This document shows positions 24,669 through 33,233 of a DNA stretch of 64,000 bases, one piece after another. The stretch is taken from positions 1 through 64,000 of the forward strand of contig CAWINH010000005.1 of NCBI GenBank assembly GCA_963837425.1. Reading direction: 5' to 3'. Position 1 is the stretch's first letter, and each line of letters begins with the position of its first letter. Below the pieces are notes generated by a model. The model searched no databases. It was not told where the DNA came from and saw only the letters and a program-made list of their open reading frames with translations. The stretch is from CAWINH01 sp963837425. Lineage in GTDB: Bacteria; Chloroflexota; Limnocylindria; QHBO01. A program made the translations under genes and the position numbers.

Positions 24669-25597
24669 CAGTACTCGGAGGGGTCGATCTCCTGGAACGT
24701 CGGGTCGCCCGACGCGGTCTCGAAGGTCTGGTAGATCGTGAAGCCCTCGCTCAGCGCCCGGCTGTACCCGTAGCCCTCGTAGCCACCGACCAGCGTGCGC
24801 CAGTAGATGACTCCGTTCAGCCTCGATCCGTTCGACCGGCGCCGCGGACACGTGGTAGAAGTCCGCGGTTGCGTCGCCCATCACCGTGCCGTCGGGTTCG
24901 AGCCGTATGACCGGCCAGTGCCCGGGCAGCACGAACACGGCGTACCCCGTGGGGGTGTCGCCCGGGTGCGGGGTGGGGAGGGGCGGGATCGTGGCGCCCA
25001 CCGACGGCAGCGGGATCGGCGTGGGCACCGGCGTTGGCTTCTGAGATGGCTGGGGCGTCCCGCTGGGCTCGACCGAGGGCGGCGGGGACGGGGAGGCGCT
25101 CGGCGTGGTGCAGGGGTCGGGAGCGCAGTCGGCGTCGCGGTCGAGATCGCCACGCCGTTTCCTCCCCCAAGCAGGAGAAAGGCCGCCGCCCCCCCACCCC
25201 CGAGGGCCAGGAGGAGGACGAGCGCCAGGGCACCGATCAGGCGTCGGCCGCCGCGCGAGGCCGGGGGTGGTGTGACTGCCACGGGCGCCGCGGCCTGCGG
25301 GTGGCGTAGGGCCTCCAGCTCTTCGGTTGGAATGACGAGGACGCCGCGCAGGTAGCGCGGGCAGTTGCCGTACCCCCGTTGCAGGCAGACCTTCGTCTGC
25401 TGTTCGGCGGAGAGCTCGGCAGGGTCCCCAAACGCGTAGCAGCGATGGTCGCCGCTCACGCCGTCCCGGTACTCGGCGCGCGACTCGGCGAGCCCCAGGA
25501 ACGGGCAGACGCTGTCCGGTCGCTTCGCCAGCTCGGCGAGCAGCGCGCGGCGCTCTGCCTCCTGCGCTTCGTCCGCCTGCCTTCGTCTCCCGAACAC
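24669..25597 (-). pseudogene. Cys-rich (CPFLGL) membrane protein, two frameshifts
   Basis: A membrane-anchored protein split over three frames. Frame 1 (25597 to about 25110) gives MFGRRRQADEAQEAERRALL, a Cys module with CPFLGLAESRAEYRDG, HRCYAFGDP, TKVCLQRGYGNCPRYLRG, then one helix IGALALVLLLALGGGGAAAF and a Thr/Pro linker. After a shift, a Pro-rich linker and the domain GYAVFVLPGHWPVIRLEPDG continue in frame 2. After a second shift near 24835, frame 3 gives NGVIYWRTLVGGYEGYGYSR and ends QEIDPSEY with TGA at 24669. Each piece makes sense at the protein level, so the shifts may be recent mutations or sequencing errors. I recall the four-Cys module from many Chloroflexota proteins, but cannot name a function. 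Confidence 0.75.
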
Positions 25598-25701
25598 TTG
25601 GCCTGAGTCTAGCGCGGCCGTCGGCGGTGGGCGGGAGCGGGGCGCTGGTACGAACGCCTCATTGAGCGCGCCGATCGTCCATCGCTAGGCTGTGGTCGCA
25701 G

Positions 25702-25938
25702 ATGGCCATCGAGCAGATCAGCGACGAGGGCCGGATGCCGACCCCGCGCGGCGGTCGGATCCGTCGCTGCCGGGTGCGCCACGTCACGATCCTCCCGGGG
25801 CGAACCGGAGCCGAGGTCGCCGTCGACTGTCTCCTCGGCGGCCCCGAGCACCCGCTGCCGCTCGGCACCATGGACGAGGCGCGGCTCATCTGCAACGCGT
25901 GCACCGCCACAACGGTCTGGCGTGCGGACGAGGACTGA
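25702..25938 (+). CDS. Small protein with C-terminal CxxC
   Basis: A 78-aa unknown protein starting MAIEQISDEGRMPTPRGGRI, with HVTILPGRTGAEVAVDCLL and ending ARLICNACTATTVWRADED. The ICNAC pair plus one upstream Cys could bind metal, but a full zinc ribbon is not seen. A TAGGCT -10-like box lies 10 nt before the ATG. It is followed at once by the 3' end of rnpB on the other strand. Opposite-strand frames here belong to rnpB antisense and are less convincing. Confidence 0.5.
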   Translation: MAIEQISDEGRMPTPRGGRIRRCRVRHVTILPGRTGAEVAVDCLLGGPEHPLPLGTMDEARLICNACTATTVWRADED

Positions 25939-25941
25939 GGC

Positions 25942-26254
25942 CCCTGGAGCGCGGCCTGTAAGCCGAGTTCTGTCCCGGTCCCGATTCGCATCGGGACCAT
26001 GGACGGCCATCCATCTGTGCGACCTACCCGAGGGCTGAGCGAGCAGCCTCGACGCCCTCCTATTCGGTCTTGCTCCGGCTCGAGCTTGCCGCGTTTCACT
26101 CCCCCACCTTGCGGTGCGGGCATCGTCACTGTGGCGCTGGTCCTCGCCTCACGGCGGACGGGCGTTACCCGCGAGCCTGCTCTATGGAGCTCGGACTTTC
26201 CTCGGACGCCGCCTTTCGGCGATCGCGCCCGCGGCCGTCCGGCCGCCTCCAGGG
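25942..26254 (-). ncRNA. rnpB: RNase P RNA, type A
   Basis: Catalytic RNA that trims tRNA 5' ends. Conserved core pieces are present in order: GAGGAAAGTCCGAGCTCCAT (CR I), the ACAGTGACGATGCCCG region, GGTGGGGGAGTGAAACGCGG, and near the 3' end GACAGAACTCGGCTTACAGG (CR V). P1 pairs CCCTGGAG at 26254 with CTCCAGGG at the 3' end, which fixes both ends at about 313 nt. It follows rnhA leftward. Confidence 0.96.
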
Positions 26255-26260
26255 ATGCGT

Positions 26261-26289
26261 ATTGTAGGTTCAGTCGCGGAGGTCGTCGA
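26261..26289 (-). promoter_or_regulatory. rnpB promoter inside the end of rnhA
   Basis: Leftward -10 TACAAT (26266-26261), 6 nt before the rnpB 5' end, with a fair -35 TCGACG (26289-26284) at 17-nt spacing. The -35 lies inside the last codons of the RNase H gene. Because the RNA 5' end is fixed by P1, this calibrates the -10-to-start distance in this genome. Confidence 0.6.
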
Positions 26290-26677
26290 TCGCCACATTG
26301 CTGAGGCGGTCCGCCTCCTTGTTCAGCTCGCGTGGCACATGGGCCACCGTGTAGCCCGAGAGCTGGCCGAGCATGGCCATCACCCGCGAATGGATCGGCC
26401 GCAGGTCCGGGTGCTTGACCCGATAGCGTCCGGTGATCTGGCGCGCGACCAGCTCGGAGTCCATGCGCAGGTCCACGTGCGTGGCACCCAGGCGAAGCGC
26501 CTCGCCGAGCGCGGCCTCGACCGCGGTCCACTCGGCGAAGTTGTTCGTCCGCTCGCCGAGGAAGCGCGCCAGCTCCACGACGACGGCCCCCGAATCGGCG
26601 TCGACCAGGACGGCGCCGAGCCCGGACGGACCCGGGTTGCCCCGGGCGGCACCGTCGGTATGGATCAGCAGCCTCAA
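26270..26677 (-). CDS. rnhA: Ribonuclease HI family protein
   Basis: A 135-aa RNase H fold enzyme that cuts RNA in RNA-DNA hybrids. The four acidic residues are visible: LLIHTDGAARGNPG (Asp), NFAEWTAVEAALGEALRLG (Glu), LRMDSELVARQITG (Asp) and NKEADRLSN (Asp). Start is TTG at 26677, forming a TTGA overlap with the sdhB stop; upstream in-frame residues are Arg/Asp-rich antisense. No hybrid-binding domain is present. It is the short RnhA-like type often called ribonuclease HI family. Confidence 0.9.
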   Translation of the reverse strand: MRLLIHTDGAARGNPGPSGLGAVLVDADSGAVVVELARFLGERTNNFAEWTAVEAALGEALRLGATHVDLRMDSELVARQITGRYRVKHPDLRPIHSRVMAMLGQLSGYTVAHVPRELNKEADRLSNVAIDDLRD

Positions 26678-27381
26678 CCGACGCCCCCCCGCTCGATCTC
26701 GCGCGTCACCTCGAAGATCGCCCTCGTGATCTCGATCCCGCGCGGGCAAGCCTCGACGCAGTTGAAGATCGTGCGGCAGCGCCACACGCCGTCGGCATCG
26801 GCCATGATCTGCAGCCGCTCCTCGTGGGCGTGGTCACGCGAGTCGAAGATGAAGCGATGGGCGTTCACGATCGCGGCCGGGCCAACGTAGCCCGGGTTCG
26901 TCCAGAACGAGGGGCAGGCGGTCGTGCAGGCGCCGCACAGGATGCACTTGCTGGTGTCGTCGAACCGCGCCCGCTCCTCCTGGGACTGGCGCCGCTCCAG
27001 TCCGTCGCCGGGCGGCGGCTCGTCGTTGACGAGGAAAGGCATCACCGAGCGGTACGAGTCGAAGAACGGCTCGAGATCGATGAGCAGGTCCTTGATGACC
27101 GGCAGCCCACGCAGCGGTTCGACCGTGATCTTCGCCCCGGCGTCCTTGACGAGCGTTTCGCATGCCAGCCGGTTGCGACCGTTGATCAGCATCGCGTCGC
27201 TGCCGCAGACACCGTGCGCACAGGAGCGCCGGAAGGTGAGCGTCCCATCCTGGTACCACTTCACGTGGTGCAGTAGGTCGAGGACCCGATCGTTCGGCTC
27301 CGCCTCGACCGCGTACTCCTCCCAGTGCGGGGCGGAATCGGTCTCCGGGTTGAAGCGACGGATCCGTAGCTCGACGTCCAT
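26674..27381 (-). CDS. sdhB: Succinate dehydrogenase iron-sulfur subunit
   Basis: Electron-transfer subunit of complex II, 235 aa. The 2Fe-2S site is CAHGVCGSDAMLINGRNRLA with the next Cys. The 4Fe-4S and 3Fe-4S sites are CILCGACTTACP and RTIFNCVEACPRGIEI. It starts MDVELRIRRFNPE, where ATG shares one base with the sdhA stop (TGATG). It passes electrons from FAD in SdhA to the quinone at the SdhCD membrane anchor. Confidence 0.97.
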   Translation of the reverse strand: MDVELRIRRFNPETDSAPHWEEYAVEAEPNDRVLDLLHHVKWYQDGTLTFRRSCAHGVCGSDAMLINGRNRLACETLVKDAGAKITVEPLRGLPVIKDLLIDLEPFFDSYRSVMPFLVNDEPPPGDGLERRQSQEERARFDDTSKCILCGACTTACPSFWTNPGYVGPAAIVNAHRFIFDSRDHAHEERLQIMADADGVWRCRTIFNCVEACPRGIEITRAIFEVTREIERGGVG

Positions 27382-29180
27382 CAGTAGACCCGCGGTTTCG
27401 GCTCGAACTTCGTGACGGTCACCGGCTTGTACGCCAATCGCGGGGTCCCGCCCTGCGGGTCGCGATAGGCGAGCGTGTGCGTGAGCCAGTTCGCGTCGTC
27501 CCGCTCCGGGAAATCCTCTCGGGCGTGAGCTCCGCGGCTCTCCGGGCGGGCCAGCGCGGACTCGACCATGGCCTCTGCGCAGTCGAGCAGGAATCCGAGC
27601 TCCAGCGCGTCGCCCAGGTCCGTGTTGTAGCGCCGTCCCTTGTCCTGGACGCAAACGGTGGCCGCCCGGTCCCGCAGGGCACGGACGTCGTCACGGCACT
27701 CGGTCAGCAGCTCGCGGGTGCGGTAGACGCCGCACTTGTCGAACATCGCCTCCTGCAGCGCGGTCCGGATTGCCGCGGGGCGCTCTCCACCATCGCGGGC
27801 CAGCAGGTCATGAACGACCGCCGCCACGCCCGCTTCGGCGCCGGAGTCCGCCTCGGGGGGCGGGAGCTCCCGCAGCTCCTCCGCCATCTTCACGCCGGCC
27901 CGGCGGCCGAAGACGAGGATGTCGAGCAGCGAGTTTGTCCCGAGCCGGTTGCCGCCGTGGACGCTGACGCACGCGCACTCGCCGGCGGCGTAGAACCCGG
28001 GGACAACCGCCTGTCGCTCCCCGTTCCACTCGCCCAGCACGCGGCCGTCGACGTCGGTCGGGATGCCGCCCATCGCGTAGTGGGCGGTGGGCTGCACCGG
28101 CACCAGGTCGGTGAGCGGGTCCAGCCCGAAATAGGTGCGGATGAAGCCGCTCATGTCAGGGAGCTTCGTGTTGAGGACCTCGGCGCCCAGGTGCCGGACG
28201 TCGAGGTGGACGTAGTCCTTGCCCCCGATCCCCCGCCCCTCCGCGATCTCGAGATAGATGCTGCGGCTCACGACGTCCCGGCTGGCGAGGTCCTTCATCG
28301 TCGGCGCGTAGCGCTCCATGAAGCGCTCGCCCGCATCGTTGAGGAGGATCCCGCCCTCGCCGCGCATGGCCTCCGAGAGCAGGAAGCCGAGCTTGTACAT
28401 CCCGGTCGGATGGAACTGGAAGAACTCCATGTCCTGCAGCGGCAGGCCGCGCCGCCAGGCGACTGCCATCCCGTCCCCGGTCAGGGTGTGCGCATTCGAG
28501 GTGACCTTGAAGACCTTGCCGTAGCCGCCGGTCGCGAACAGGACGGCCTTCGCACGGAACGAATGGAGCTCACCGTTCGCCAGCTGCATGGCCACCACTC
28601 CGCTGACCCGCCCACCGGGACCGCCGGGCATCTGGAGGTCGAGGACGGTGAACTCGTCGTAGAAGGCGACCTCGTGCTTGATGCACTGCTGGTAGAGCGT
28701 CTGCAGGATCGCGTGCCCGGTGCGGTCCGCGGCGAAGCACGAGCGGCGGACCGGGCCCTCCCCGTAGTTGCGGGTGTGGCCGCCGAAGCGACGCTGGTCG
28801 ATCAGCCCGGCCTCGGTCCGGTTGAACGGCAGCCCGAGGTGCTCGAGGTTGATGATCGTCTCGGGCGCGTCACGGCACATCACCTCGGCGGCATCCTGGT
28901 CCACGAGATAGTCCCCGCCCTTCACCGTGTCGAACCAGTGCCACTCCCAGTGGTCCTCCTCCGTGTTGCCGAGCGCGGCACACACGCCTCCCTGTGCCGC
29001 GCCGGTGTGGGATCGCGAGGGATACAGCTTGCTGATGACGCCGATGCGGCCCTGCGGGCCGAGGTCCTTCTTGAGCTCCAGCGCGGCGTACAGCCCGGCG
29101 CCGCCGGCGCCGACGACCACCGCGTCGAGCTCGTGCACGCGCATCGGCAGATGGGATGGGCGGGAGAGCTGGATCGTCAT
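27381..29180 (-). CDS. sdhA: Succinate dehydrogenase flavoprotein subunit
   Basis: Catalytic subunit of complex II, 599 aa. The FAD-binding start is DAVVVGAGGAGLYAALELKK, and the flavinylated His lies in KLYPSRSHTGAAQGGVCAAL. Active-site segments are QFHPTGMYKLGFLLSEAMRG, HYAMGGIPTDVDGRVLGE and HGGNRLGTNSLLDILVFGRR. The C-terminal domain includes LTHTLAYRDPQGGTPRLAYK. Order sdhC-sdhD-sdhA-sdhB with 4-bp and 1-bp overlaps. Confidence 0.97.
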   Translation of the reverse strand: MTIQLSRPSHLPMRVHELDAVVVGAGGAGLYAALELKKDLGPQGRIGVISKLYPSRSHTGAAQGGVCAALGNTEEDHWEWHWFDTVKGGDYLVDQDAAEVMCRDAPETIINLEHLGLPFNRTEAGLIDQRRFGGHTRNYGEGPVRRSCFAADRTGHAILQTLYQQCIKHEVAFYDEFTVLDLQMPGGPGGRVSGVVAMQLANGELHSFRAKAVLFATGGYGKVFKVTSNAHTLTGDGMAVAWRRGLPLQDMEFFQFHPTGMYKLGFLLSEAMRGEGGILLNDAGERFMERYAPTMKDLASRDVVSRSIYLEIAEGRGIGGKDYVHLDVRHLGAEVLNTKLPDMSGFIRTYFGLDPLTDLVPVQPTAHYAMGGIPTDVDGRVLGEWNGERQAVVPGFYAAGECACVSVHGGNRLGTNSLLDILVFGRRAGVKMAEELRELPPPEADSGAEAGVAAVVHDLLARDGGERPAAIRTALQEAMFDKCGVYRTRELLTECRDDVRALRDRAATVCVQDKGRRYNTDLGDALELGFLLDCAEAMVESALARPESRGAHAREDFPERDDANWLTHTLAYRDPQGGTPRLAYKPVTVTKFEPKPRVY

Positions 29181-29638
29181 TTGAACGGGTTGAACCCTGC
29201 CGCGGCGTTCGGATCAAACGTGACGATCACGAGGATCCCGAGCATCAGCCAGACGAATGTCAGGGCGCCAAGCACGATGAGGATCAGGTTCCGCACCCCG
29301 CCGCGCGCGACGTAGTCGCCAATGATGATGCGGGCCCCGTTCGCGCCGTGGATGAGGGCCAGGAGCAGGAGGAGCAGGTCGTAGATCCGCCAGAAGGGAG
29401 TGCCCCATCGGCTCGTCACGAATGCGAAGTTGATCTCTTGCCCGGTGAGCTCCACCAGGACGTGCATGATGAACATGTGGCCGAGCGCAAGGAGGACGAG
29501 GGCCACACCCGAGAGGCGCATGAAGTACCACATGAACCGCTCGAAGCCCGGCCGGCCGGGGCGGAGCTGGGCGGCACGCGACGGGTTCGGGCGCAGCGGG
29601 TCGCCCTCGACCGGCCAGATCCGACGTCCGACGGCCAT
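29177..29638 (-). CDS. sdhD: Succinate dehydrogenase membrane anchor subunit D
   Basis: A 153-aa membrane anchor with three helices, roughly FMRLSGVALVLLALGHMFIM, IYDLLLLLLALIHGANGARI and LIVLGALTFVWLMLGILVIV. The first carries the candidate haem ligand His (ALGHMFIMHV). It forms the quinone site with SdhC. Its ATG overlaps the sdhC stop by one base, and its stop overlaps sdhA by 4 bp. Confidence 0.92.
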   Translation of the reverse strand: MAVGRRIWPVEGDPLRPNPSRAAQLRPGRPGFERFMWYFMRLSGVALVLLALGHMFIMHVLVELTGQEINFAFVTSRWGTPFWRIYDLLLLLLALIHGANGARIIIGDYVARGGVRNLILIVLGALTFVWLMLGILVIVTFDPNAAAGFNPFK

Positions 29639-30012
29639 CAGCCGCCGCCCCAGGGTGCGTACGGCGCCAGCATGAGGATCCCGAGCGGGAACATGCTCAG
29701 CACCGTGGCGGCGACGACGCCGTAGGTGATTGGCCGGTACCAGCTGGTCGTGGAGGGCCAGAAGTCCATGACCACCACCCGCAGCCCGTTCAGCGAGTGA
29801 TAGACGAGCGCCGCCATGAGGAGGATCTCTCCGAGGCGAACCGGCAGGTTGCGGAACAGGGTCTGGGTGAAGTTGTAGACGTCCGGCCCGAACGCCAGGG
29901 TCGCGTTCTCGACGATGTGCATGAACAGGTAGAGCAGGACGCCGATCCCCGAGAGCCGGTGTCCGAGCCAGGCCAGCTGGGCCCAGCTGATCCGGTAGCC
30001 GAGCAGCGTCAC
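29638..30012 (-). CDS. sdhC: Succinate dehydrogenase cytochrome b556 subunit
   Basis: A 124-aa membrane anchor with three helices. The signature HRLSGIGVLLYLFMHIVENA includes a typical haem-side His, and AALVYHSLNGLRVVVMDF is the conserved second segment. Start is GTG at 30012, with AAGGAG about 13 nt upstream. It is the first gene of the sdh operon. The 86 bp upstream to the isocitrate dehydrogenase gene contain no clear promoter. Confidence 0.93.
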   Translation of the reverse strand: MTLLGYRISWAQLAWLGHRLSGIGVLLYLFMHIVENATLAFGPDVYNFTQTLFRNLPVRLGEILLMAALVYHSLNGLRVVVMDFWPSTTSWYRPITYGVVAATVLSMFPLGILMLAPYAPWGGG

Positions 30013-30098
30013 GAGATGTCCATCACTCCTTGTCGCGCGCCGAACGCGGCCGCACGTGCCGCGGCCGGGTTCTCGATTCTAGCGCGAGCGGTCCCGCC

Positions 30099-31109
30099 CT
30101 AGCCGGCCCGCACCCGCTGCGCAACCGCCTTGCCGAACTCGCGGGTTCCGGCGGTTCCGCCAAGGTCGTAGGTCACCGTCTCATGCTCGGCGATCACTCC
30201 CCGGACGGCCTCCTCGAGGAGGCTCGCCGCCTCGCTCTCACCGAGATGTCGGAGCATGAGGGCGCCGGACAGGAGAAGGGCGGTGGGGTTCGCCTTGTTC
30301 TGACCCGCGTACTTCGGCGCCGACCCGTGGACCGGCTCGAAGACCGCGGCCCGCTCACCGATGTTCGCCCCGGGCGCCACGCCGAGACCGCCGACGAGGC
30401 CGGCGCACAGGTCGCTGACGATATCGCCATAGAGGTTCGGAAGAACCAGCACGTCGTAGAGGGTCGGCTTCTGGACGAGCTGCATGCACATGTTGTCGAC
30501 GATGCGATCCTCGAACTCGACGCGCCCAGAGTAGTCGGCCGCAACCTGCTGACAGCTCTCCAGGAAGAGGCCGTCCGAGAGCTTCATGATGTTCGCCTTG
30601 TGGACGGCGGTCACCTTGCGGCGGCCGTTGGCCACCGCGTACTCGAACGCGTAGCGCGCTATCCGCTGGCTCGCCGCACGGGTGATGATCTTGATGCTCT
30701 CCGCAGCGTCGGGCCCGACCCGGTGCTCGATGCCCGCGTATAGGTCCTCGGTGTTCTCCCGCACGATGATCAGGTCGACGTCCGTGTAGCGCGTCTCGAC
30801 GCCGGCCATGCTGTGCGCCGGTCGCACGTTCGCGTACAGCTCGAGCGCCTGGCGCAGGCCAACGTTCACGCTGCGGAACCCCGATCCGACGGGTGTCGTG
30901 ATGGGGCCCTTGAGGGCGACCCCGGTGCGGCGGATGCTCTCGACGACCCGGTCCGGCAGTGGGGTCCCCTCGGTGGCGATCGTCGCCTCCCCGGCCGACT
31001 GCACATCCCACTCGAATCCGATGCCGGTCGCCTCGAGGACGTTGACGGCGGCCTCCGCCAGCTCGGGGCCGATCCCGTCGCCGGGGATGAGAGTCACGGT
31101 GTAGTTCAC
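30099..31109 (-). CDS. NAD-type isocitrate/isopropylmalate dehydrogenase family protein
   Basis: A 336-aa beta-decarboxylating dehydrogenase, most likely NAD-dependent isocitrate dehydrogenase of the TCA cycle. It starts VTLIPGDGIGPELAEAAVNV, and has ALKGPITTPVGSGFRSVNVG with the substrate-phosphorylation-type Ser loop, IVRENTEDLYAGIEHRVG, VHKANIMKLSDGLFLESC and NPTALLLSGALMLRHLGE. GFRSVNVGLRQAL fits isocitrate rather than isopropylmalate specificity, and the sdh and suc neighbours agree. GTG at 31109 lies 6 nt after a TACACT box, so the mRNA may be leaderless. Confidence 0.9.
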   Translation of the reverse strand: MNYTVTLIPGDGIGPELAEAAVNVLEATGIGFEWDVQSAGEATIATEGTPLPDRVVESIRRTGVALKGPITTPVGSGFRSVNVGLRQALELYANVRPAHSMAGVETRYTDVDLIIVRENTEDLYAGIEHRVGPDAAESIKIITRAASQRIARYAFEYAVANGRRKVTAVHKANIMKLSDGLFLESCQQVAADYSGRVEFEDRIVDNMCMQLVQKPTLYDVLVLPNLYGDIVSDLCAGLVGGLGVAPGANIGERAAVFEPVHGSAPKYAGQNKANPTALLLSGALMLRHLGESEAASLLEEAVRGVIAEHETVTYDLGGTAGTREFGKAVAQRVRAG

Positions 31110-31215
31110 CGACCAAGTGTACGGAACCTGCCGCCCCGTGGCTGCGGGTGCGCCGCTACAATCGCAGCGTCCCCGACACGCCCCTCGCGAGTCGTCGCGC
31201 GCCGCAGGAGGTTGG

Positions 31216-32355
31216 ATGAAGCTCCAGGAGTACCGGTCCAAGGAGATCCTCGCTCGCCATGGCGTGCCGCTGCTGGCCGGCGAGGTCGCCACCACCCCGG
31301 CCGAGGCGCGGGCGGTCGCCGAGCGGATCGGCACGCCGGTGGTCGTGAAGGCACAGGTCCTCGTTGGCGGCCGCGGCAAGGCCGGCGGCGTGAAGCTGGC
31401 CGCGACGCCGGAGGAGGCGGAGCAGCGTGCCGGCGAGATCATCGGCCTCGACATCAAGGGCGTCACCGTGCGCACCCTGCTCGTGGCACCGGCAGCCGAG
31501 ATCGCCCACGAGTACTACCTGGGCCTGATCCTGGATCGCGCGGCGAAGGCGGTGACGATCATCGCCAGTGCCGAGGGCGGCGTCGAGATCGAGGAGACGG
31601 CGCGCACGAACCCCGATGCGATCGCGCGCCTGACGATCGATCCCCTGCTCGGCCTCCAGCGCTTCCAGGTGGGGCGCATCGGATTCTTCCTCGAGATCCC
31701 CGCCGACCTGCGCGCCGCGTTCGCGGACACGCTGCGGGGCCTCTACGCCGCATTCATGGAGGCCGATGCCGACCTGGCCGAGATCAACCCGATGGTGGTG
31801 ACGACCGACGGCCGGCTCCTCGCGCTCGACGCGAAGATCGTCCTCGATGACTCGGCGCTCTTCCGCCACCCCGACCTCGAGGCAATGCGCGACCTTGCCG
31901 AGGAGGAGCCGGCGGAGACCGCTGCGCGCGACGCCGGCATCAGCTTCATCAAGCTCGACGGCTCGATCGGCTGCATGGTCAACGGCGCGGGCCTGGCGAT
32001 GACGACGATGGATCTCGTGAAGCTGGCCGGAGGGGAGCCGGCGAACTTCCTGGACATCGGCGGCGGGGCGAAGGCGGACAAGGTGAGCGCCGCGTTCCGG
32101 ATCATTCTCGAGGATCCGCACGTGCGGGCCATCCTCATCAACATCTTCGGTGGCATCACCCGCGGCGACGAGGTAGCGCACGGCATCGTCGAGGCGCGAG
32201 CCGGGATGCAGCGTGAGGTGCCCATGGTCGTTCGCATCGTCGGCACGAACGCGGCAGAGGCGGCGGAGATCCTCGAGAAGGCGAGCCTGATCACCGCCGA
32301 CTCGCTCGACGATGCGGCGGCGAAGGCGGTCGCCGCGGCCGGAGGTGGCTCGTGA
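31216..32355 (+). CDS. sucC: Succinate--CoA ligase beta subunit
   Basis: ATP-grasp subunit of succinyl-CoA synthetase, 379 aa. It starts MKLQEYRSKEILARHGVPLL, contains VVVKAQVLVGGRGKAGGVKL, EADADLAEINPMVVTTDGRL, KLDGSIGCMVNGAGLAMTTM, EPANFLDIGGGAKADKVSAA and ILINIFGGITRGDEVAHGIV. An ideal AGGAGG precedes the ATG. A TACAAT -10 box at 31157-31162 is its likely promoter, back to back with that of the isocitrate dehydrogenase. Confidence 0.97.
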   Translation: MKLQEYRSKEILARHGVPLLAGEVATTPAEARAVAERIGTPVVVKAQVLVGGRGKAGGVKLAATPEEAEQRAGEIIGLDIKGVTVRTLLVAPAAEIAHEYYLGLILDRAAKAVTIIASAEGGVEIEETARTNPDAIARLTIDPLLGLQRFQVGRIGFFLEIPADLRAAFADTLRGLYAAFMEADADLAEINPMVVTTDGRLLALDAKIVLDDSALFRHPDLEAMRDLAEEEPAETAARDAGISFIKLDGSIGCMVNGAGLAMTTMDLVKLAGGEPANFLDIGGGAKADKVSAAFRIILEDPHVRAILINIFGGITRGDEVAHGIVEARAGMQREVPMVVRIVGTNAAEAAEILEKASLITADSLDDAAAKAVAAAGGGS

Positions 32356-33233
32356 GCATCCTCGTGAACGACGACACGCGGCTCCTCGTCCAGGGCATCA
32401 CCGGACGCGAGGGCGAGTTCCACTCGACCGCCATGCTCGAGTACGGGACGAACATCGTGGCCGGCGTCACGCCCGGCAAGGGCGGACAGCAGGCCCTGGA
32501 CGGCAGGGTGCCGGTCTTCAACACCGTCGTCGACGCGGTCGCCAGGACGGGTGCCAACGCGAGCTGCATCTTCGTCCCGGCGCCGTACGCCCCCGACGCG
32601 ATGCTCGAGTCCGCCGACGCGGGGGTTCCCCTGGTCGTGTGCATCACCGAGGGGATCCCGGCGCTCGACATGCTCCGCGTGTACTGGGCGCTGCGGCGCA
32701 AGGGGGTGCGCCTCATCGGGCCGAACTGCCCCGGCCTCACCTCACCCGGGCAGGCGAAGGTGGGGATCATCCCGGGCGACATCCATGCAACCGGGTCGGT
32801 GGGACTCGTCTCCCGTTCGGGGACGCTGACCTACGAGGTGGTGCAGGCCATGACCGATGCCGGCATTGGGCAGTCGACCTGCGTCGGCATCGGCGGTGAT
32901 CCGGTGGTCGGCACGAGCTTCATCGACGTCCTCGACCTCTTCAACCGCGACGAGGATACCGAGGCGATCGTGATGATCGGCGAGATCGGCGGGGACGAGG
33001 AGGAGAAGGCGGCCGACTTCGCACGGCGCGAGATCCGCAAGCCGATGGTCGCGTTCGTCGCCGGCCGGACCGCCCCGCCGGGACGGCGCATGGGCCACGC
33101 CGGCGCCATCATCTCGGGTGGTGCCGGGACCGCCGAGTCGAAGCGCGCGGCCCTCGAGGCCGCCGGCATTGGAGTCGCCGACTCGCCATCGCAGATCCCG
33201 GAGCTGCTGCGCGCCGCAGGGGTCGGCGCCTAG
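32352..33233 (+). CDS. sucD: Succinate--CoA ligase alpha subunit
   Basis: CoA-binding subunit that carries the phosphohistidine, 293 aa. It starts GTG overlapping the sucC stop (GTGA). Segments are RLLVQGITGREGEFHSTAML, AGVTPGKGGQQALDGRVPVF, LIGPNCPGLTSPGQAKVGII, VGIGGDPVVGTSFIDVLDLF and the active His in GRRMGHAGAIISGGAGTAES. With sucC it makes ATP or GTP from succinyl-CoA, the product of the methylmalonyl-CoA genes nearby. Confidence 0.97.
   Translation: MSILVNDDTRLLVQGITGREGEFHSTAMLEYGTNIVAGVTPGKGGQQALDGRVPVFNTVVDAVARTGANASCIFVPAPYAPDAMLESADAGVPLVVCITEGIPALDMLRVYWALRRKGVRLIGPNCPGLTSPGQAKVGIIPGDIHATGSVGLVSRSGTLTYEVVQAMTDAGIGQSTCVGIGGDPVVGTSFIDVLDLFNRDEDTEAIVMIGEIGGDEEEKAADFARREIRKPMVAFVAGRTAPPGRRMGHAGAIISGGAGTAESKRAALEAAGIGVADSPSQIPELLRAAGVGA

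Noticed and set aside
25659..26531. Protein-coding frame across the RNase P RNA region
   Set aside because: It translates rnpB itself; conserved RNA core elements and P1 pairing explain the sequence.
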